DNA of 64,000 nucleotides from Melieria omissa (GCA_963971225.1 OZ020270.1:22021689-22085688), one strand, 5' to 3'; shown: positions 1 through 11,871, counted from the stretch's first letter. Notes: generated by a model not told the origin, from the letters alone. A program made the numbers and translations.

Positions 1-840
1 CATGTGCCAGCGATCGTAAAAGTAATTGTCGCCCAAATAAATGGAAGTGGTCCGGCCGCATTCTCAAAATTTCTAATCTTTTCATCACCGTCATGAGACA
101 TCAAACATTTCGGCATCGTCAGAAGAACCACTCAATGCTATTGTTGGTCGAATTATATTTATTTTATACCGAATTATATATACTTTTGCGCTTTTAAAAT
201 TTCCAAAATAAATGAACTGTCAAACGCTGTTGACAGTTTAAACTTAGTTTATCCGTGTAGGGTCGGGCGTTTAAACTGAGTTTAAACTCCAGTCAAATAT
301 GACTGAAAAATTCGAGTTTGCGTTTAAACTAAGTTTAAACTAGAAACTGAGTTAAACTCGCACTGAAAAATTGGCCCTTATTGTGATATTTGGATCGCGA
401 TTCATATTGATAGATTGATAGATCGTGCTCAATACTGATCGCGTCAGTATTTACAAAATTTTAATTCGAAGCTGTTCGATGCTCCGATTTTACTAGCAGC
501 ACATACTCGCTTTCAATATCCTGTTCCATTATATAACCACATACACAAAACTTAAATGAAATATTTTAGTGTTTGCTTTCTCTACTTTATTTTTCCACTA
601 CGTACTGTAGCATCGCGAACTGATATCTCAAAATATGCTAAAAGACATTAATTGACAGGTCTGCGATCCGCGATCCGTATTTCAAGACATTCAAATATTT
701 TGCGATATGAATTGTGATTCATCAATACTGCAAACTACACGCTCAATAAATATCGCGTTACTGGATCGCGGTTAATATCTGTACATTTCTTGAACTTGTA
801 GTAGGCTGCTAAAGTTGTAAAACTCTTTAAACTGCAAGTT
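1..840. other. AT-rich intergenic sequence with palindromic words
   Basis: 235-372 repeats GTTTAAACT/AGTTTAAAC palindromes. 385-790 has several ATCGCG words in inverted pairs, perhaps an old MITE. No gene. Confidence 0.4.
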
Positions 841-875
841 CGGGTTTTCGATGCATCGAATAAAATACATCGATG

Positions 876-1000
876 CATCGAATACAATCACATTAACAGA
901 TACATCGGAATTTTTTTCATCGAATACAATCGCATTAATGATACATCGGAATTTTTTGCATCGAATACAATCGCATTAATCGATACATCGAAATTTTTTC
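876..1000. repeat. tandem repeat, about 42 bp x 3
   Basis: Units start CATCGAATACAATC at 876, 918 and 959, with few differences, flanked by GATGCATCGA palindromes. Confidence 0.7.
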
Positions 1001-1146
1001 GATGCATCGAATTGGCAACATCGATGTTTCCGATGCATCGCTTAACATCGCGCATCCCTACTTCAGTGTCGGCAGCGATAAGCGATTGGAAACTGGGAGG
1101 AGAAGTGTGAAAAAATCGACAATACACACATAAAATGCACCAATAC

Positions 1147-1290
1147 TCTCACATAACAGCTGATACTCTCGCCCCACAGCTGATACTCCGGCCCCACAGC
1201 TGATATTCCTGACTCCATACAAACTGAAAATGGAGGGTTGTTGTGTTGGTCAATTCCAAAATGGAGGGTTGTTGTGCTGGTCAATTTTCA
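1147..1290. repeat. two short tandem repeats
   Basis: Three CAGCTGATACTC-type units at 1157-1210, then two 31-bp units starting AAAATGGAGGGTTGTTGT at 1227 and 1258. Confidence 0.6.
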
Positions 1291-1349
1291 TGTGTGAGGG
1301 TTATCGTTGTGGTTCATTTTTAATTGCATAGAATATTTATTTATTTTAG

Positions 1350-1690
1350 CAGCCGCCGTGGCTCAGTTGGTTAGTGCGCGGTCCAACGAGTCGCATGCAG
1401 AGCGACGCAAGATCGAATACTGCATGTAGTAACACCTAAAAAAAATAACGAGAAACTCGTTTTCTCTTTCGGTGGCTGTTCTCTCAGCTGGAAATGGCAA
1501 ACCTCTGAGAGTAAAAATTGCCTATGAAAAAGCTCCCAACCTACCGTTCGGAACCGGCATAAAACTGTAGGTCCCTTCCACCCGCGTACAAAATTCACAC
1601 GCACAACACGGGTGGTTGCGGGAAGCTAGGCCTTAGTCTCGCGTAAGCGGGCTGTCGTGCCAATCAATTATTCAATTATTATTATTATTA
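1350..1690 (+). mobile_element. tRNA-derived SINE (plus copy)
   Basis: The head GCCGCCGTGGCTCAGTTGG contains a perfect pol III A box (TGGCTCAGTTGG); the B box (GATCGAATAC) is degenerate. A shared body of about 250 bp and an (ATT)n tail follow. A TTTATTTATTTT duplication in AT-rich DNA flanks it. The same SINE is inverted at 49701-50043. Confidence 0.75.
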
Positions 1691-2245
1691 TTTATTTATT
1701 TTTTGCACAGAATTCTGTGATAGGTTTATAGAAAAATGAATATAAAATTCTATTATTGCTAAAACATGTAATAAAATTGTTTGAATATGTCTGTAACATG
1801 TCATTATTTAAGTTTTCATTGACTTATTACAAAAAATCACCCTTGTGTCTAGAACAGTGCATTTTACACCAAAAGCATCTCTGAACTCCGATGATTTGGT
1901 TTTTAATTTGCAAAACGCAAATCGGGTTGACCCTGCATGGCTGCCAAATGTGCAGCTGCACACAATAACATAACAAATAACTTGAAAACATAACAATGTT
2001 TAAAAACTGTATGAATTTTTTATTGAAATAATTGACAATTATGAAAATAATAACATGCATAGAGAAAATGTGTGACTTTTCTATTGAAATGATTGACAAT
2101 TATGAAAATAATAACATGCATCGTATTAATACGCCTTTTTCTAAAAAATACGAAAGACAAGCTACCTCTAAATTGCAACTTTGCGCTTTGTTCTAACTTC
2201 AACGCGACCACACTGTTGAACCCTAACAGCCAAGCACTGACCCAC
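1691..2245. other. AT-rich sequence with a 60-bp tandem duplication
   Basis: ATTGACAATTATGAAAATAA recurs at 2031 and 2091 (period 60). Nothing else recognised. Confidence 0.4.
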
Positions 2246-2456
2246 CCCTGTTGGTCCTGAGACAACTGGTTCCCAAAATTTGTTGGTTTTTCAACTGGTT
2301 TTTTGTAAGTAAATTTAACAATTAAGTGACTGTCAGCGACGCCACGTTAAAAGGGTAAGTTTTCTCCAAGGAAACGAGTCGGTTCTGAAGTCAGCTATGA
2401 CTGACAAGCGACCAGTTGAAAAACTACATTTGAACCAGTCCAATTTCCTACAGGGC
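2246..2456. mobile_element. short MITE with CCTGTNGG ends
   Basis: Starts CCTGTTGGTCCTGAGACAAC and ends with the inverted CCTGTAGGAAATTGGACTGG. A related, longer copy is at 4043-4893. No target duplication seen. Confidence 0.45.
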
Positions 2457-3440
2457 CATGACACCTCACACAGATTGTGTATGTGAAATGCCAAAAATGG
2501 TCAACAAATTCGCTTCCCCTGCCAGTTTCGTATCACGTCATCACTGGCAACGAAGCAACACGTGTGGTGGCAGCGTTGATTTTTGTCTTGTGTACGCTGC
2601 AAGAAATTGTATGTATGAAACACAATAGATGTTTTTGTTGGTGTCGGGCAGTCACTGGTGTCGGGTCAGACTTCATGCAAGTAGGTTCACGCTCGTTTGC
2701 GGCTCGCATACTGCCAATATTTAAGTTTTTGTGTACACTGAGTATTCACGCAAATCAGAAAATGTTTAAGATTGAATATGAGATACACATTTTTTTCTTT
2801 AAACGCTTCTAATAAGACTAGATTAGATTTGGGATTCGGTCAACACCCGAGACACTGCGTCCAAGTAATGAACTATTGTGTCATGTCCCTTTACGTTACT
2901 GGAGGAGTTCGTGTCCTCCAATGTTATCTAGGAACTCCTTTAGTTTCCTTAGATTCATTTCAGACAAATCTCTCGTCTGTGTTGCGCTTCTAATAAAGCG
3001 CAATGCTTATTTTGCAGGAGTACGATTGCTGGTAATCGTTATTTTTTTTAATTTTCAAAGACATTACAAAACATGGCAAGGGGAATTTTAAAAGTATCAG
3101 GGAAATTGAATCTTGAATCTTTACTTCGAATAAAATGCTGCAAAGAAGAAATTAATATGAACGATTTAAAAAAACAAACTAACTTAATGCAATTTCTACT
3201 TGCGAGCTTGCCTGCTTGTCTGTTCAGCCACTTATGTCTTGTCTGTTTGTCAGTTGAACCACTTATTCATCCAGTTCCTGTTATATCTGTCCGTTACTTG
3301 TCCGTCCGGTTTTGATATTTTAACGCTAGCAATATTCTTCAAGTTAAAATATTAGAGCTAAAAAATGTACGCCTTAATTTTGTGCAGTGTTTTTCACGCA
3401 TACATTGTCAAAATGCGTGGTTGTGTTAGTGCCCAGAAAA
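2457..3440. other. no gene recognised
   Basis: Open frames here (for example 2477-2812) lack motifs and look random. Confidence 0.4.
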
Positions 3441-4029
3441 GGTACTCTGCTTCCAGCTCCTACTACGTTGTGTAGAACCCCCCTTGCGACCGTAAAATTG
3501 ATGGTCAAGCAGGCCTATTCCCGAATGGCTAACCGACTCTGGGCGGAGGAGAACCTATGTAGGATCTCCAAAGAAACCTGGCCGTCGCTTAACCAAGGTA
3601 GAACACGCGAATTGCTCCGACTGAATCGGAATTCCATTTATTCCACAGTTTCTGTGCTAACGGGACACTGGACGATCGGCGCACACGCCAGGAGACTCGG
3701 TCTTCCGTTCAATGACTTCTGCCGCAGCTGTGATGATGCGAGCGAGGAGGAGAGCGTCGAGCACCTGATGTGCCACTGCCCAGCACTAGCGAGGAGATGT
3801 CTCCGGGTGCTGGGTGCGCCGTTCTTCAGCAGCTTGGCCGACCTAACAGGACCCAGCATCGGCCGCATCGCCCGATTCATTGTAGAATCGGGATGGCTCC
3901 TGCCTAACACCCGGGGGGGTGTGCAAGACTGAAGGACAGCCACGTCCTTCACGTGGTACCACAACGGGCCGCAATGTGGCCTACGTGAGTTCTTCAAGCT
4001 GCCACCCTAACCTAACCTAACCTAACCTA
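3441..4029 (+). pseudogene. LINE (non-LTR retrotransposon) 3' fragment
   Basis: A frame ending at 3932 encodes the region after the reverse transcriptase: a tract with WPSLNQGRTRELLRLNR, then LLTGH-like VLTGHWTIGAHARRLGLP, a Cys/His motif CRSCDDASEEESVEHLMCHC and PALARR. This matches the C-terminus of LOA/R1/jockey-type ORF2 proteins. It ends in a (CCTAA)n tail at 4008-4029, the LINE tail. 5'-truncated, so immobile. I cannot place the clade. Confidence 0.75.
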
Positions 4030-4042
4030 GTGCCCATCACTG

Positions 4043-4893
4043 CCCTGTCGGACCTGAGACAACTAGTTCCCAAAATTCATTGGTTTTGCAACTGGTGTTT
4101 TGTAGTCAATTGGACAACTAGTTGTAGTAGCTGTCAGCGGATCAGAAGTTAGTCAGTTCGCGTCTAATCGTTCACGTTCTGCGTGCGCGTTCATAGGCGA
4201 GAAGAGACATGAAAATACGAAACGAAACGAAAGACGAAACAGAGGTGAAATAAGTAACAATATTCTGTTGCGGCTGATCTTGCGATGGTTTTTTTTACAA
4301 CAACAACGTAGAAATGCTTGCATTTTTCAAAGTTTCTGTTTCTATGACTCGAAGTTCGCTCGATTTGCACGTTTTGTCTTGAATGATTTCAGTTAGAATT
4401 TTGCGTGGTTGCGTGAAGCAACGAATTGCAGCAGCAGTCGAATGGTATGTATTAATAAATTTATGTAATTATGTTTATGTTATTATTTATTAATTCATTT
4501 ATTTTTGTATTAATTGCAGGCGAAGTCAGGATGTTGAACTGCGTCAGTCGAACAAGTCGAAGTTCATCTTTACGTGCACCAATACTTTTTTGATTCGCGA
4601 TTATTTTTTGTTGTTTTAATAATATTTTTGCAATAAAATTAATATTTATAAATTTCAATGATTATTTTCCCTTTACAAAAATCAACTGGTTAGAGAACTA
4701 GCTCAGAAAAAACTAGTTTGCAAACTAGTCGCTTTGCAACTGGTTTGCTGCATATGCAGACGGGGACAATTGACCGTCGCCTAGGACACCGCCATGTTAA
4801 AAGGGTGAGTTTGCTCCAAGGTCTGAGGTCATATATGACTGTCAAGCGACCAGTTGAAAAACTAGACTTTGACCAGTCCGATTTCCTGCAGGA
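4043..4893. mobile_element. longer CCTGTNGG-end MITE
   Basis: Left end CCCTGTCGGACCTGAGACAA, right end inverted CCTGCAGGAAATCGGACTGG. Subterminal CAACTAGTT/CAACTGGTT words are shared with the copy at 2246. An unrelated AT-rich core fills the middle. Confidence 0.45.
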
Positions 4894-5033
4894 TGGTTTA
4901 AAAAATAAAAATGTCGGTCGATTTAACGAATTTTTCGATTTAACAAATTGGGGTTACAACATAAGATTCGTCATATTGGACGTCCACTGTATTTTGATAT
5001 TTCGGTCGTGTTGTATGAGCGGCCGCAAGGTGT

Positions 5034-5510
5034 ATGGGGATGTTGTACAATTTCGTGCAACTTACTGATTTCATTCGTGTTTTAGCTTTTGTGTGTTGCG
5101 AACGAAATAAACGAGCGCAACGAAAACTGGAGCGATTTTATCTTAATTTGCCGGAACTATGGAACAGCAAATGTGGAAAATACAAAAATAAAAGTTTTCG
5201 TCATACCGCATATGAAAAACTTTTGACAGCCTATAAAAAAATTAGTACCTATGGTAGTATTGAGGGCGTGAAGAAGAAAATAGCCAAAATGCGGACATGT
5301 TATCGACGTGAGCTGAAGAAAATTCATCAAAGTGAAAAATCTGGCGCAGGGTCCGATGACATTTATGTCATCAGCCTATGGTACTTTGATATGTTTGAAT
5401 TTCTAAAGGATTTAGAAATCCCAGTGGCAGGTCGCTCGAGCATGTGTTCGGACGATGAATTGGAAAATATTTCCACTAATTTTGTATTTCCAATGGGACC
5501 TATAGCTTAA
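5034..5510 (+). CDS. MADF-domain protein ORF (probably TE-derived)
   Basis: Small DNA-binding protein of the MADF family (Myb/SANT-like in ADF-1). After about 25 atypical N-terminal residues, the domain runs LERFYLNLPELWNSKCGKY, YEKLLTAYKKI, VKKKIAKMRTCYRRELKKI and SGAGSDDIYVISLWYFDM. These are the conserved helices and the WY(F)D end of a MADF. TAA at 5508. No BESS motif. PIF/Harbinger elements carry such a protein beside their transposase, and MADF pieces also occur in Harbinger-like copies at 10222 and 18495, so TE origin is likely. The frame is intact, so an exapted host exon cannot be excluded. The start is uncertain; the domain is full length from about 5110. Confidence 0.6.
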   Translation: MGMLYNFVQLTDFIRVLAFVCCERNKRAQRKLERFYLNLPELWNSKCGKYKNKSFRHTAYEKLLTAYKKISTYGSIEGVKKKIAKMRTCYRRELKKIHQSEKSGAGSDDIYVISLWYFDMFEFLKDLEIPVAGRSSMCSDDELENISTNFVFPMGPIA

Positions 5511-5603
5511 CGCCGAATATGAAAAGCGGTTTTTGGCAATTTTCCTTCATAGTTGAAGGTTTTGCAATTGCCTGCAAAGAGCGCGTTGTGCGATTCTTGT
5601 AAT

Positions 5604-6267
5604 TAGGTCTGTTTGGCCAGATTTCCAGTAAAAATTATCCAGTAAAAAATATCAAGAGAGTAAGCCAGCTTACGCTCTTTAAAATCAAACTATCCAAAAA
5701 AGTGAACAAACAGCAATTTGTAAGAATTTGCAAGTTTTAACTCTTGGTTACACTCTTCGCACACCCACAATACACAGTAAAAAGGGTGTAAACAGGAGGG
5801 TTAAAGAAAGCAACAGCTGATCTAAAAGTTTCATTTGAGGCTTGAAGCGGTAGGGAAAATTAAGTTTAATCATACATTTAATGCAAAAGGCAAACAGTTC
5901 GTTGCGCTCAATCTGCGATTCTTCCCTTTTAGCTTCAGCGGATTAAGCTGAAGACGGTTGTGGGTCAGCAGACTTGCGAACGAACACGTTCTTTGCAGGT
6001 TCCATTTGCCTCCAAAATTTTGCAAAAATTATTTCGATCATATGTCCGCCAGTCATATGTTTTTCTTGTTCTTCTTCTTACTGGCTAAAAGTTACTGGAC
6101 AAAATTTCTCCAGTAAAAACTTGCAAGTTCTCACGAAACGAACTGTCACTTTACGCTCTCAGTTACTCTCTCGTTACTGGAGATTTGGCGTCAACAAACA
6201 GGATCCAGTAAAAATTTGTACAAATTTGTACAAATTCGTACAAATTATTCTCTACCAAACAGACCTA
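5604..6267. mobile_element. TA-target MITE (AGGTCTGTTTGG ends)
   Basis: Ends AGGTCTGTTTGG and inverted CCAAACAGACCT at a TA duplication. Subterminal CCAGTAAAAATT words repeat. 664 bp. Confidence 0.55.
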
Positions 6268-6317
6268 TTCTCATCTCTTACATGTGGATAGCGATAGAAG
6301 TAGGCGAGTGTTTCACC

Positions 6318-6389
6318 AACCCGCGATAGGAATCGAACCTAAGGCCTCTGTTATGATAAGCCAGCGCGCTACCCACGAGGCCGGCGCTG
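6318..6389 (-). repeat. tRNA-like SINE head (not a tRNA gene)
   Basis: On the minus strand there is a perfect B box GGTTCGATTCC (6339-6329) and an A-box-like TCGTGGGTAGCGCG. The ends do not pair as an acceptor stem, so this is a SINE promoter head rather than a functional tRNA. Confidence 0.55.
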
Positions 6390-6628
6390 ATTGTGTAATA
6401 AAAAAAAAATAAATGCTTTTGGTTTCAATAAAGTATAAATGAAAAGTTGAGATTTTTTGTTTATTAAATCAATGATTTATGAAATATTTAATTTGCAAGA
6501 TCTTTTCAACGCATATTTTAGGAATTTTTTTTGCTCTCAGAGTTTTATTGGCTGCTCTAAGAAAATAAGATTAACGAAATTTGTGCACTATATACGACTT
6601 TATACTACGTTTACACAGCGAGATTAAC

Positions 6629-7018
6629 CATGATACAATAATAGAAGGTAGAACCGCTGTGAATTGTTTTGACACTAAACGTGCTTATTGACTTTTTCGT
6701 ATTTGTCAAAAGCTTGAGCCGTGATACCACTTCGATGTAATATTAAACTAGAAATATTTAAGGTGCTTGGAATTTTAAGATGTTTTTTAAAATAAACACG
6801 GAATAGACATTTCACTGTGACCAATACATTTTGGGCGAAAGTTTAAACATGTTAATGCACATTCAACAGCAGATAATACTTTGCTTTATTAACAAATGTT
6901 CAAGTGATTTTCTAACAACAGTACGGTAGCACATTTTCAAAGAAGAACGTCAAAAAGACCGTTAGTGTCAGATGCGCAATATGGCGGCTGAGAAGAAGCC
7001 TTCTATTTTTGTATCATG
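6629..7018. mobile_element. hAT-type MITE (CATGATACAA ends), copy 1
   Basis: Ends CATGATACAATAATAGAAGG and inverted, flanked by the exact 8-bp duplication AGATTAAC (6621-6628, 7019-7026). Copy 2 is at 12723-13656. Confidence 0.8.
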
Positions 7019-7198
7019 AGATTAACTCATCGAGTTTACGATAATTCCGTTGCCCGTTTACATAGAGATTAACTTGAATACGAGATTAATTTTGACGTTT
7101 CACATTTTCTCTTTGTTATTGTTTTGCAAACGAGACTGTTTCGTAAAATTTTAATAAAAATGTTGAATCGGATATCGAAGAAGATTTTCTGGAACAAG

Positions 7199-7520
7199 TG
7201 CAGAATAGCGTACCCTCGTGAAAAAAAACAAAAAATTTGGCTGTATAGAGCTTGGTTTTGTGAATGTAACAAACTAAAAATTTTGCCTGGGAAACGCCTA
7301 CCAAAGGCGTGGCACGGGGTCAAAGTTCAAAACTTTCATCAAAATAACTCATTCAATTTTCAATCGATTTATATGATATGGGTATCAAACGAAAGGTCTT
7401 TTCCATACCTTTATTTATTTCCATACCATTATATACTTTATATGTACGAGTAAAAAATTATAAGCAAAAAATTATTTTTTTTTTATAAAATTTACAAAAC
7501 CCGATTTTTTTCTCGAAAAA
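7199..7520. repeat. half copy of the foldback element, loop inverted
   Basis: Shares the left arm from TGCAGAATAGCGTACCCTCG onward with 33653, but its loop segment (7430-7520) is the reverse complement of the loop there. The right arm is absent. Confidence 0.6.
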
Positions 7521-7986
7521 CAAAAAAATTTACACTATATTATAGACTGTGGAATTCTCTTTTCAATGAAATATAAAAACATACAGTTTTGTGCGAGTTT
7601 CAATGCGTGTTTTAATTAAATATCGCGCCTAAGCAAAGAATTTCTGCATTCAAGTACCTTTTGTGTGGCCGGCCTTGAAAAATAACCCTCCGGGCGCTTG
7701 AAAAATAACCCTCATGGGAGTCACCACCACATCAGGCAACAGTCAGGTGTGCACAGTATTTTTTGTTCAAATCCATAGTTATACGAGATTACTTTGTGAG
7801 GTTAACTTTGTATGGGTAATCGCGCATTTTGATACGAGATTAACGACTTAATCACGCAAATCGGGATAATCTCGTCTGTGTAAACGTAGTATTAGTTGAG
7901 TTGAATGCCACCGAAACTGCATACTATGTATACACCTACCGGCTTTGTGCTACATCACATTACCGCTGCGATATTTTGAGTAATAG

Positions 7987-8019
7987 CAAAGAATATGAAG
8001 TATTACTTCATATTCTTTG
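7987..8019. repeat. 33-nt perfect palindrome
   Basis: CAAAGAATATGAAGTA, one T, then its reverse complement; both sides are flanked by TAATAG. Confidence 0.8.
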
Positions 8020-8529
8020 GTAATAGTATAAACAGAATCAAATCGTCGCGACGCGTCGGCTGATTTTTACGCAGTAAACATTTGGGCTTGTTATGAAATT
8101 GCCAACAGCCTGATATCAAGCATGTTTCTCAACACTTACCTTTGAAAACAACACTTGCTTTTGGCTTGATATTAACTTGAAACCAATAGCGTTTTCAATA
8201 AAAAGGGAAGTAGTTTAGCAATTTGAAATTGCTATTGTTTTCAAATTCATGGTAAGTTGAGAGCAAGCCTCTTTTAGTTGTTAACAACAACAACTAGTAG
8301 TTGTTAACATCAACAACAAAATGTTTGTGAATTTATAAAGAAACTTCAATTGTTGTTTACCTTTTTTGAACTTTCGTTTGGTATGCAGCGTTCTTTCTTT
8401 CCGTACTTTGGAAGTATTTTATATAGATGCGCTCAATATCAGCGTCCAACATAAAGTTAAGTTTCTGAAGGCAAGCAGCTGTAGATTAAAAAGTGAATCA
8501 ATTAGGGCATGGAATTATCTAAATATGTA

Positions 8530-9241
8530 CATTAGGGCGGGTTAATTTTTTTTGATGAAGCGTATAGCAAAAACGTAACCTCTAGGTGATTCTGAGAAAT
8601 TTTGCTCAAGAGACTATAGCTCTAAGTCGGATTTGGAGCCCCCCAAAATTTCAAAATAGATATTTTTCAATATATACATAGAATAATTTAATTAAATTCG
8701 TCATAAAATCGGATAGAGTTATAGTCGATTTCTCAATCTGGGCTTGTTTGAAAGGTATTTTTATCACCTTTCAGAATCTCCATTGATACCAATATTTTTT
8801 TGTATTTTTAGTAGACATATTAGGAATTTTTTGTCGAAAAATAGCCTAAAATGAACTTTTAACTAATAAATTCCAAATTTTCTTCGATTTTTTTCGATAA
8901 TTTTTTTTCCCAGATTATGAAAGTTCAGATAATTTCCAACAACTTTTATTACGATCAATTTTTTTGGTTTCGAACTCCTTTTTGTAGGAAAATCGATCTG
9001 AAAAAATCAACATTTTCAAGGTTTCAACAAAAAACACTATTTTTACATTTTTAATTCAATTTATTTTGAAATATTCTCGACCTACAATTAATTCAATTTA
9101 TTTTTAAATTTTGGGGGCTCCAAATCCGACTTAGAGCTATGGTCTCTTGAGCAAAATTTCTCAGAATCACCTATAGATTACGTTTTTGCTATACGCTTCA
9201 TAAACACAAAATCGTTCCATACAATTTGACCCGCCCTAATG
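8530..9241. mobile_element. TA-target MITE with arms of about 125 bp
   Basis: Ends CATTAGGGCGGGT and inverted, TA duplication at 8528 and 9242. The arms (8530-8655, 9112-9241) match over about 125 bp, including GCTCTAAGTCGGATTTGGAG. The core is AT-rich and non-coding. Confidence 0.75.
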
Positions 9242-9243
9242 TA

Positions 9244-9267
9244 CATATATATATATATATATATATG
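9244..9267. repeat. (AT)n microsatellite
   Basis: Eleven or so AT units directly beside the MITE end. Confidence 0.9.
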
Positions 9268-10079
9268 AAATCAATGCTCGAACGGCAACTTTAGCTTCGG
9301 TGCCCTTTCAGCACTTTTGCTTTGCAACGGCATCTGTAATTATACTTTTCCAAATATTTTTGATAAACCTTTCAAAAGTGGTGGCAGTCTCTTGACGCAT
9401 TTGGAAAACCTGTTAATAAATGATGAATTAAATGTCATTGCTTTTCGTTATTATTTCTATGCATTATCTTCCCAGATCTCCATATTTCTGTTCATCCTTA
9501 CCGACTGTGTGCGACGACACGAATAAACAATATGACAATTTGAATGTGAAAATTCAATTCACTCGAAATTCACAGCCTTCTTCGATCCTTTGAGAATTAA
9601 AAATTTTTCAACTTGATTGCAAGTTGATATCAAGCCGAAGGAAAGCCTTTTGCAAACCTTTGAGAATTCAAACTTGATATCAACATGTTATCAAGTGCTT
9701 GTTATCAAATTGAATTTCAAAAATATATCAAAGGCTTGCTTTAATGTTTACTGGGTAGTAGGCCGCAAGGTTGCAATTTAGCAATAATATTAGTGAAATT
9801 CTGTGCATGTATTTCTACCGGCTCTCCCACTTTCACATCGCCTAATAGGGGGGTTTACACGGTCCAACATGTGCGACGAACAAGTGCGGTTGCAACAATG
9901 TTGGACCGTGTGAACGCAAGAAACAACCGCTTGACCGTCATGTTGGATGGTTTTCAAAAATTTTTGATTTTTCTGCTTGCTTGTTCAACCATCCAACCAA
10001 TGTAAACGCTTGTTCGTCGCATCTAGTGCATTTTGGCAGTTTCAGAGAGTTCGCGAAGCGTAAACGCAGCGATGGCGAC

Positions 10080-10221
10080 CAGTGGCGGATTCAGGGGGGT
10101 GTTTTGGGGGTTTAAACCCCCCCCCGAAATATTAGGATTGACATTAAAACTACATACAAATTAAATATCAAAGGATTACTTTTTGAAACCCCCCCGAAAT
10201 ATTTTTCTAAATCCACCCCTG
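10080..10221. mobile_element. 142-bp hAT-type MITE
   Basis: Starts CAGTGGCGGATTCAG and ends AATCCACCCCTG, flanked by the exact 8-bp duplication ATGGCGAC (10072-10079, 10222-10229). G- and C-runs lie near both ends. Confidence 0.8.
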
Positions 10222-10395
10222 ATGGCGACTGTAAAAAACGACATTTTCTGGAAAGAATTTTTCGAGCTATACAAGAGTTTTCCAAAAACTTGGCTTATAA
10301 AAAGTGAAATTTATAAAAACAAAAACGCAAAAAATAAGGCTTATAGCCTATTTCCACTGGGCCTTAACTGCAGTTTACGCTTAACTGCAGTTTGA
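10222..10395 (+). pseudogene. truncated MADF-domain fragment
   Basis: About 41 residues match the first helices of MADF proteins (FWKEFFELYKSFP, SEIYKNKN). After AYSLF the frame is unrelated and stops at 10395. Confidence 0.6.
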
Positions 10396-10685
10396 CATCG
10401 CATTTAAATGCCCAAATTCCCATGAAATTTTTGTTGTGAAAAACCATCATTTCAACCATTCCTTTGTCCATATCCTTTTTTTCTTGTAATCTCTTCCTCT
10501 TCATCCTCCAAAAGTTCGTATACAATGATTGCTGCGAGATATTTTGTGGTCATGTTTCTTTGAAATCTTGTGCACGAATGATGTTGTAGCAAAAGTGTGA
10601 CCGTGTGAACGCAAGAGAAGAATTTACCGTTACAGCCTCATCGCACATGTTCGTCGCACATGTTGGATCGTGTAAACCTGCCTAA

Positions 10686-11871
10686 GCCTAGGAGTATACG
10701 GGCACGCAGGCTGCACACGCAGCACAGCTCAGCGTAGTTAAATTTTTTGTAAATAATGCAGTACCATATGACAGCGTATACAGCAACATAGCAATGACTA
10801 CATGACGCGAAACTGGCAGGGGAAATGATTTTCAGACCATTTTTTGCTTTTTACAATCGTCCGATAGTGTACGGGAATTTTTACTCAAACATTCGCACAG
10901 CACCGGTTACCAGTCAATTGTTTGCATCTTAAAGTGATAACTTGTTTTTTTTGCTGTAAATATAACGTTGCGAAAAACCTTGTTTTACTGGTCGAAGTCA
11001 TTTTGATTGTTACCCGTACCAACAGAAAGCATAAATAAATTATTTCCGACGGTAAAGTCAGCAGGTATTCGGTTGCTTTTTCATTCAGTTCATGTCTCAT
11101 TGAGTTTGCCCGTTTCTAGTGCAGCAAGAAACAGTGATGGCAAGTTGAACTCTTTTCAAACGCAGAGCCGCAACACAAGCAATTCAAACGTTAAGGCTTT
11201 GAGGGCAATCAGCAAAAACTGAAGTTAAATCATATTAAAACACGTTGGAACATACTTATGACGTTTTTCAGCAACAACATTTTTTTTGCAATCAATTTCC
11301 TATAAACGTACTACAGAATGAAAGAAAAAAAAAACAATTACTTTATTTGCAAATAAACTTCGAACGCACCAGCAGCCCAGACTTTTGTATGGCGAATTTG
11401 CTGTACGAACCCTAATCAACTGTGGGGCCTGGTTTGACCGAATTTGCGACTCTGGGGCCTGGTTTGACCGAATTAACAACCGTGACTCCTCTCAGTTTCG
11501 CGTCATGTAGTCATTGAACATAGTCGCGTGCGGCGGAGAGACGTGCCTGCGCACAGCTGCGTCGCGTTGTAGTTGAAATACAGTTTCCTACGCGCAGCCG
11601 ATACGTTCTCTTGCAAAAATTGAAGAATAAATTGAAAAAGTGCGTGGACAGCCCCTATTACACTCAAATTATATTATATAGGTTATATTTCAAATTTTGA
11701 TTCAGACAAATAACTCATATAACTGGGTTTATGGAATAAATACGCAACACGTGTGCTGGTTTTCCGAGATTCGTATACGCTGTTCAAACATTTGCTGCGT
11801 AACACAGTTTAATTTGCGTTGCGCTGCCCTGTGCTGTGTTGCGCGGCCTGCGTCTCCGTATACGCCTAGGC
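10686..11871. mobile_element. TIR element (GCCTAGGAGTATACGG ends)
   Basis: Left GCCTAGGAGTATACGG, right inverted GCCTAGGCGTATACGG, similarity continuing about 40 bp (GCAGGC, GCACAGC). Internal direct repeat TGGGGCCTGGTTTGACCGAA twice near 11424-11474. No transposase seen. Confidence 0.5.

Larger units (their letters stand above)
6605..7889. mobile_element. TA-target MITE (CTACGTTTACACAG ends) with nested insertions
   Basis: Ends CTACGTTTACACAG and inverted CTGTGTAAACGTAG, with subterminal GAGATTAA words and a TA duplication. Nested in it are a hAT-type MITE (6629-7018) and a half copy of the foldback element (7199-7520). Confidence 0.6.
8073..9753. mobile_element. possible TIR element (CAGTAAACATT ends)
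   Basis: CAGTAAACATT at 8073 and its inverse ending at 9753, with similar AT-rich subterminal text (GCTTGATATCAA words). No target duplication found. It encloses the MITE at 8530. Confidence 0.35.
9852..10678. mobile_element. PIF/Harbinger-like element with MADF fragment
   Basis: Ends GGTTTACACGGTCCAACATG and inverted (about 30 bp, one mismatch). Inside, ATG at 10222 opens MATVKNDIFWKEFFELYKS and SEIYKNKNAKNKAY, the N-terminal half of a MADF domain, then loses homology. A 142-bp hAT-type MITE sits just before that ATG. Confidence 0.6.

Noticed and set aside
876..1000. CRISPR-like array
   Set aside because: Eukaryotic DNA; the 42-bp units are simple tandem repeats without unique spacers.
1352..1430. 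Possible tRNA gene on the plus strand
   Set aside because: Part of a 340-bp dispersed SINE with a second copy and flanking duplications; no proper stem structure.
4008..4029. (CCTAA)n run resembling telomere repeats
   Set aside because: Flies lack TTAGGG-type telomeres, the run is short and it directly follows a LINE coding end, so it is the LINE 3' tail.
6318..6389. Possible tRNA gene on the minus strand
   Set aside because: The B box is perfect but the 5' and 3' ends cannot form an acceptor stem; better explained as a SINE head.
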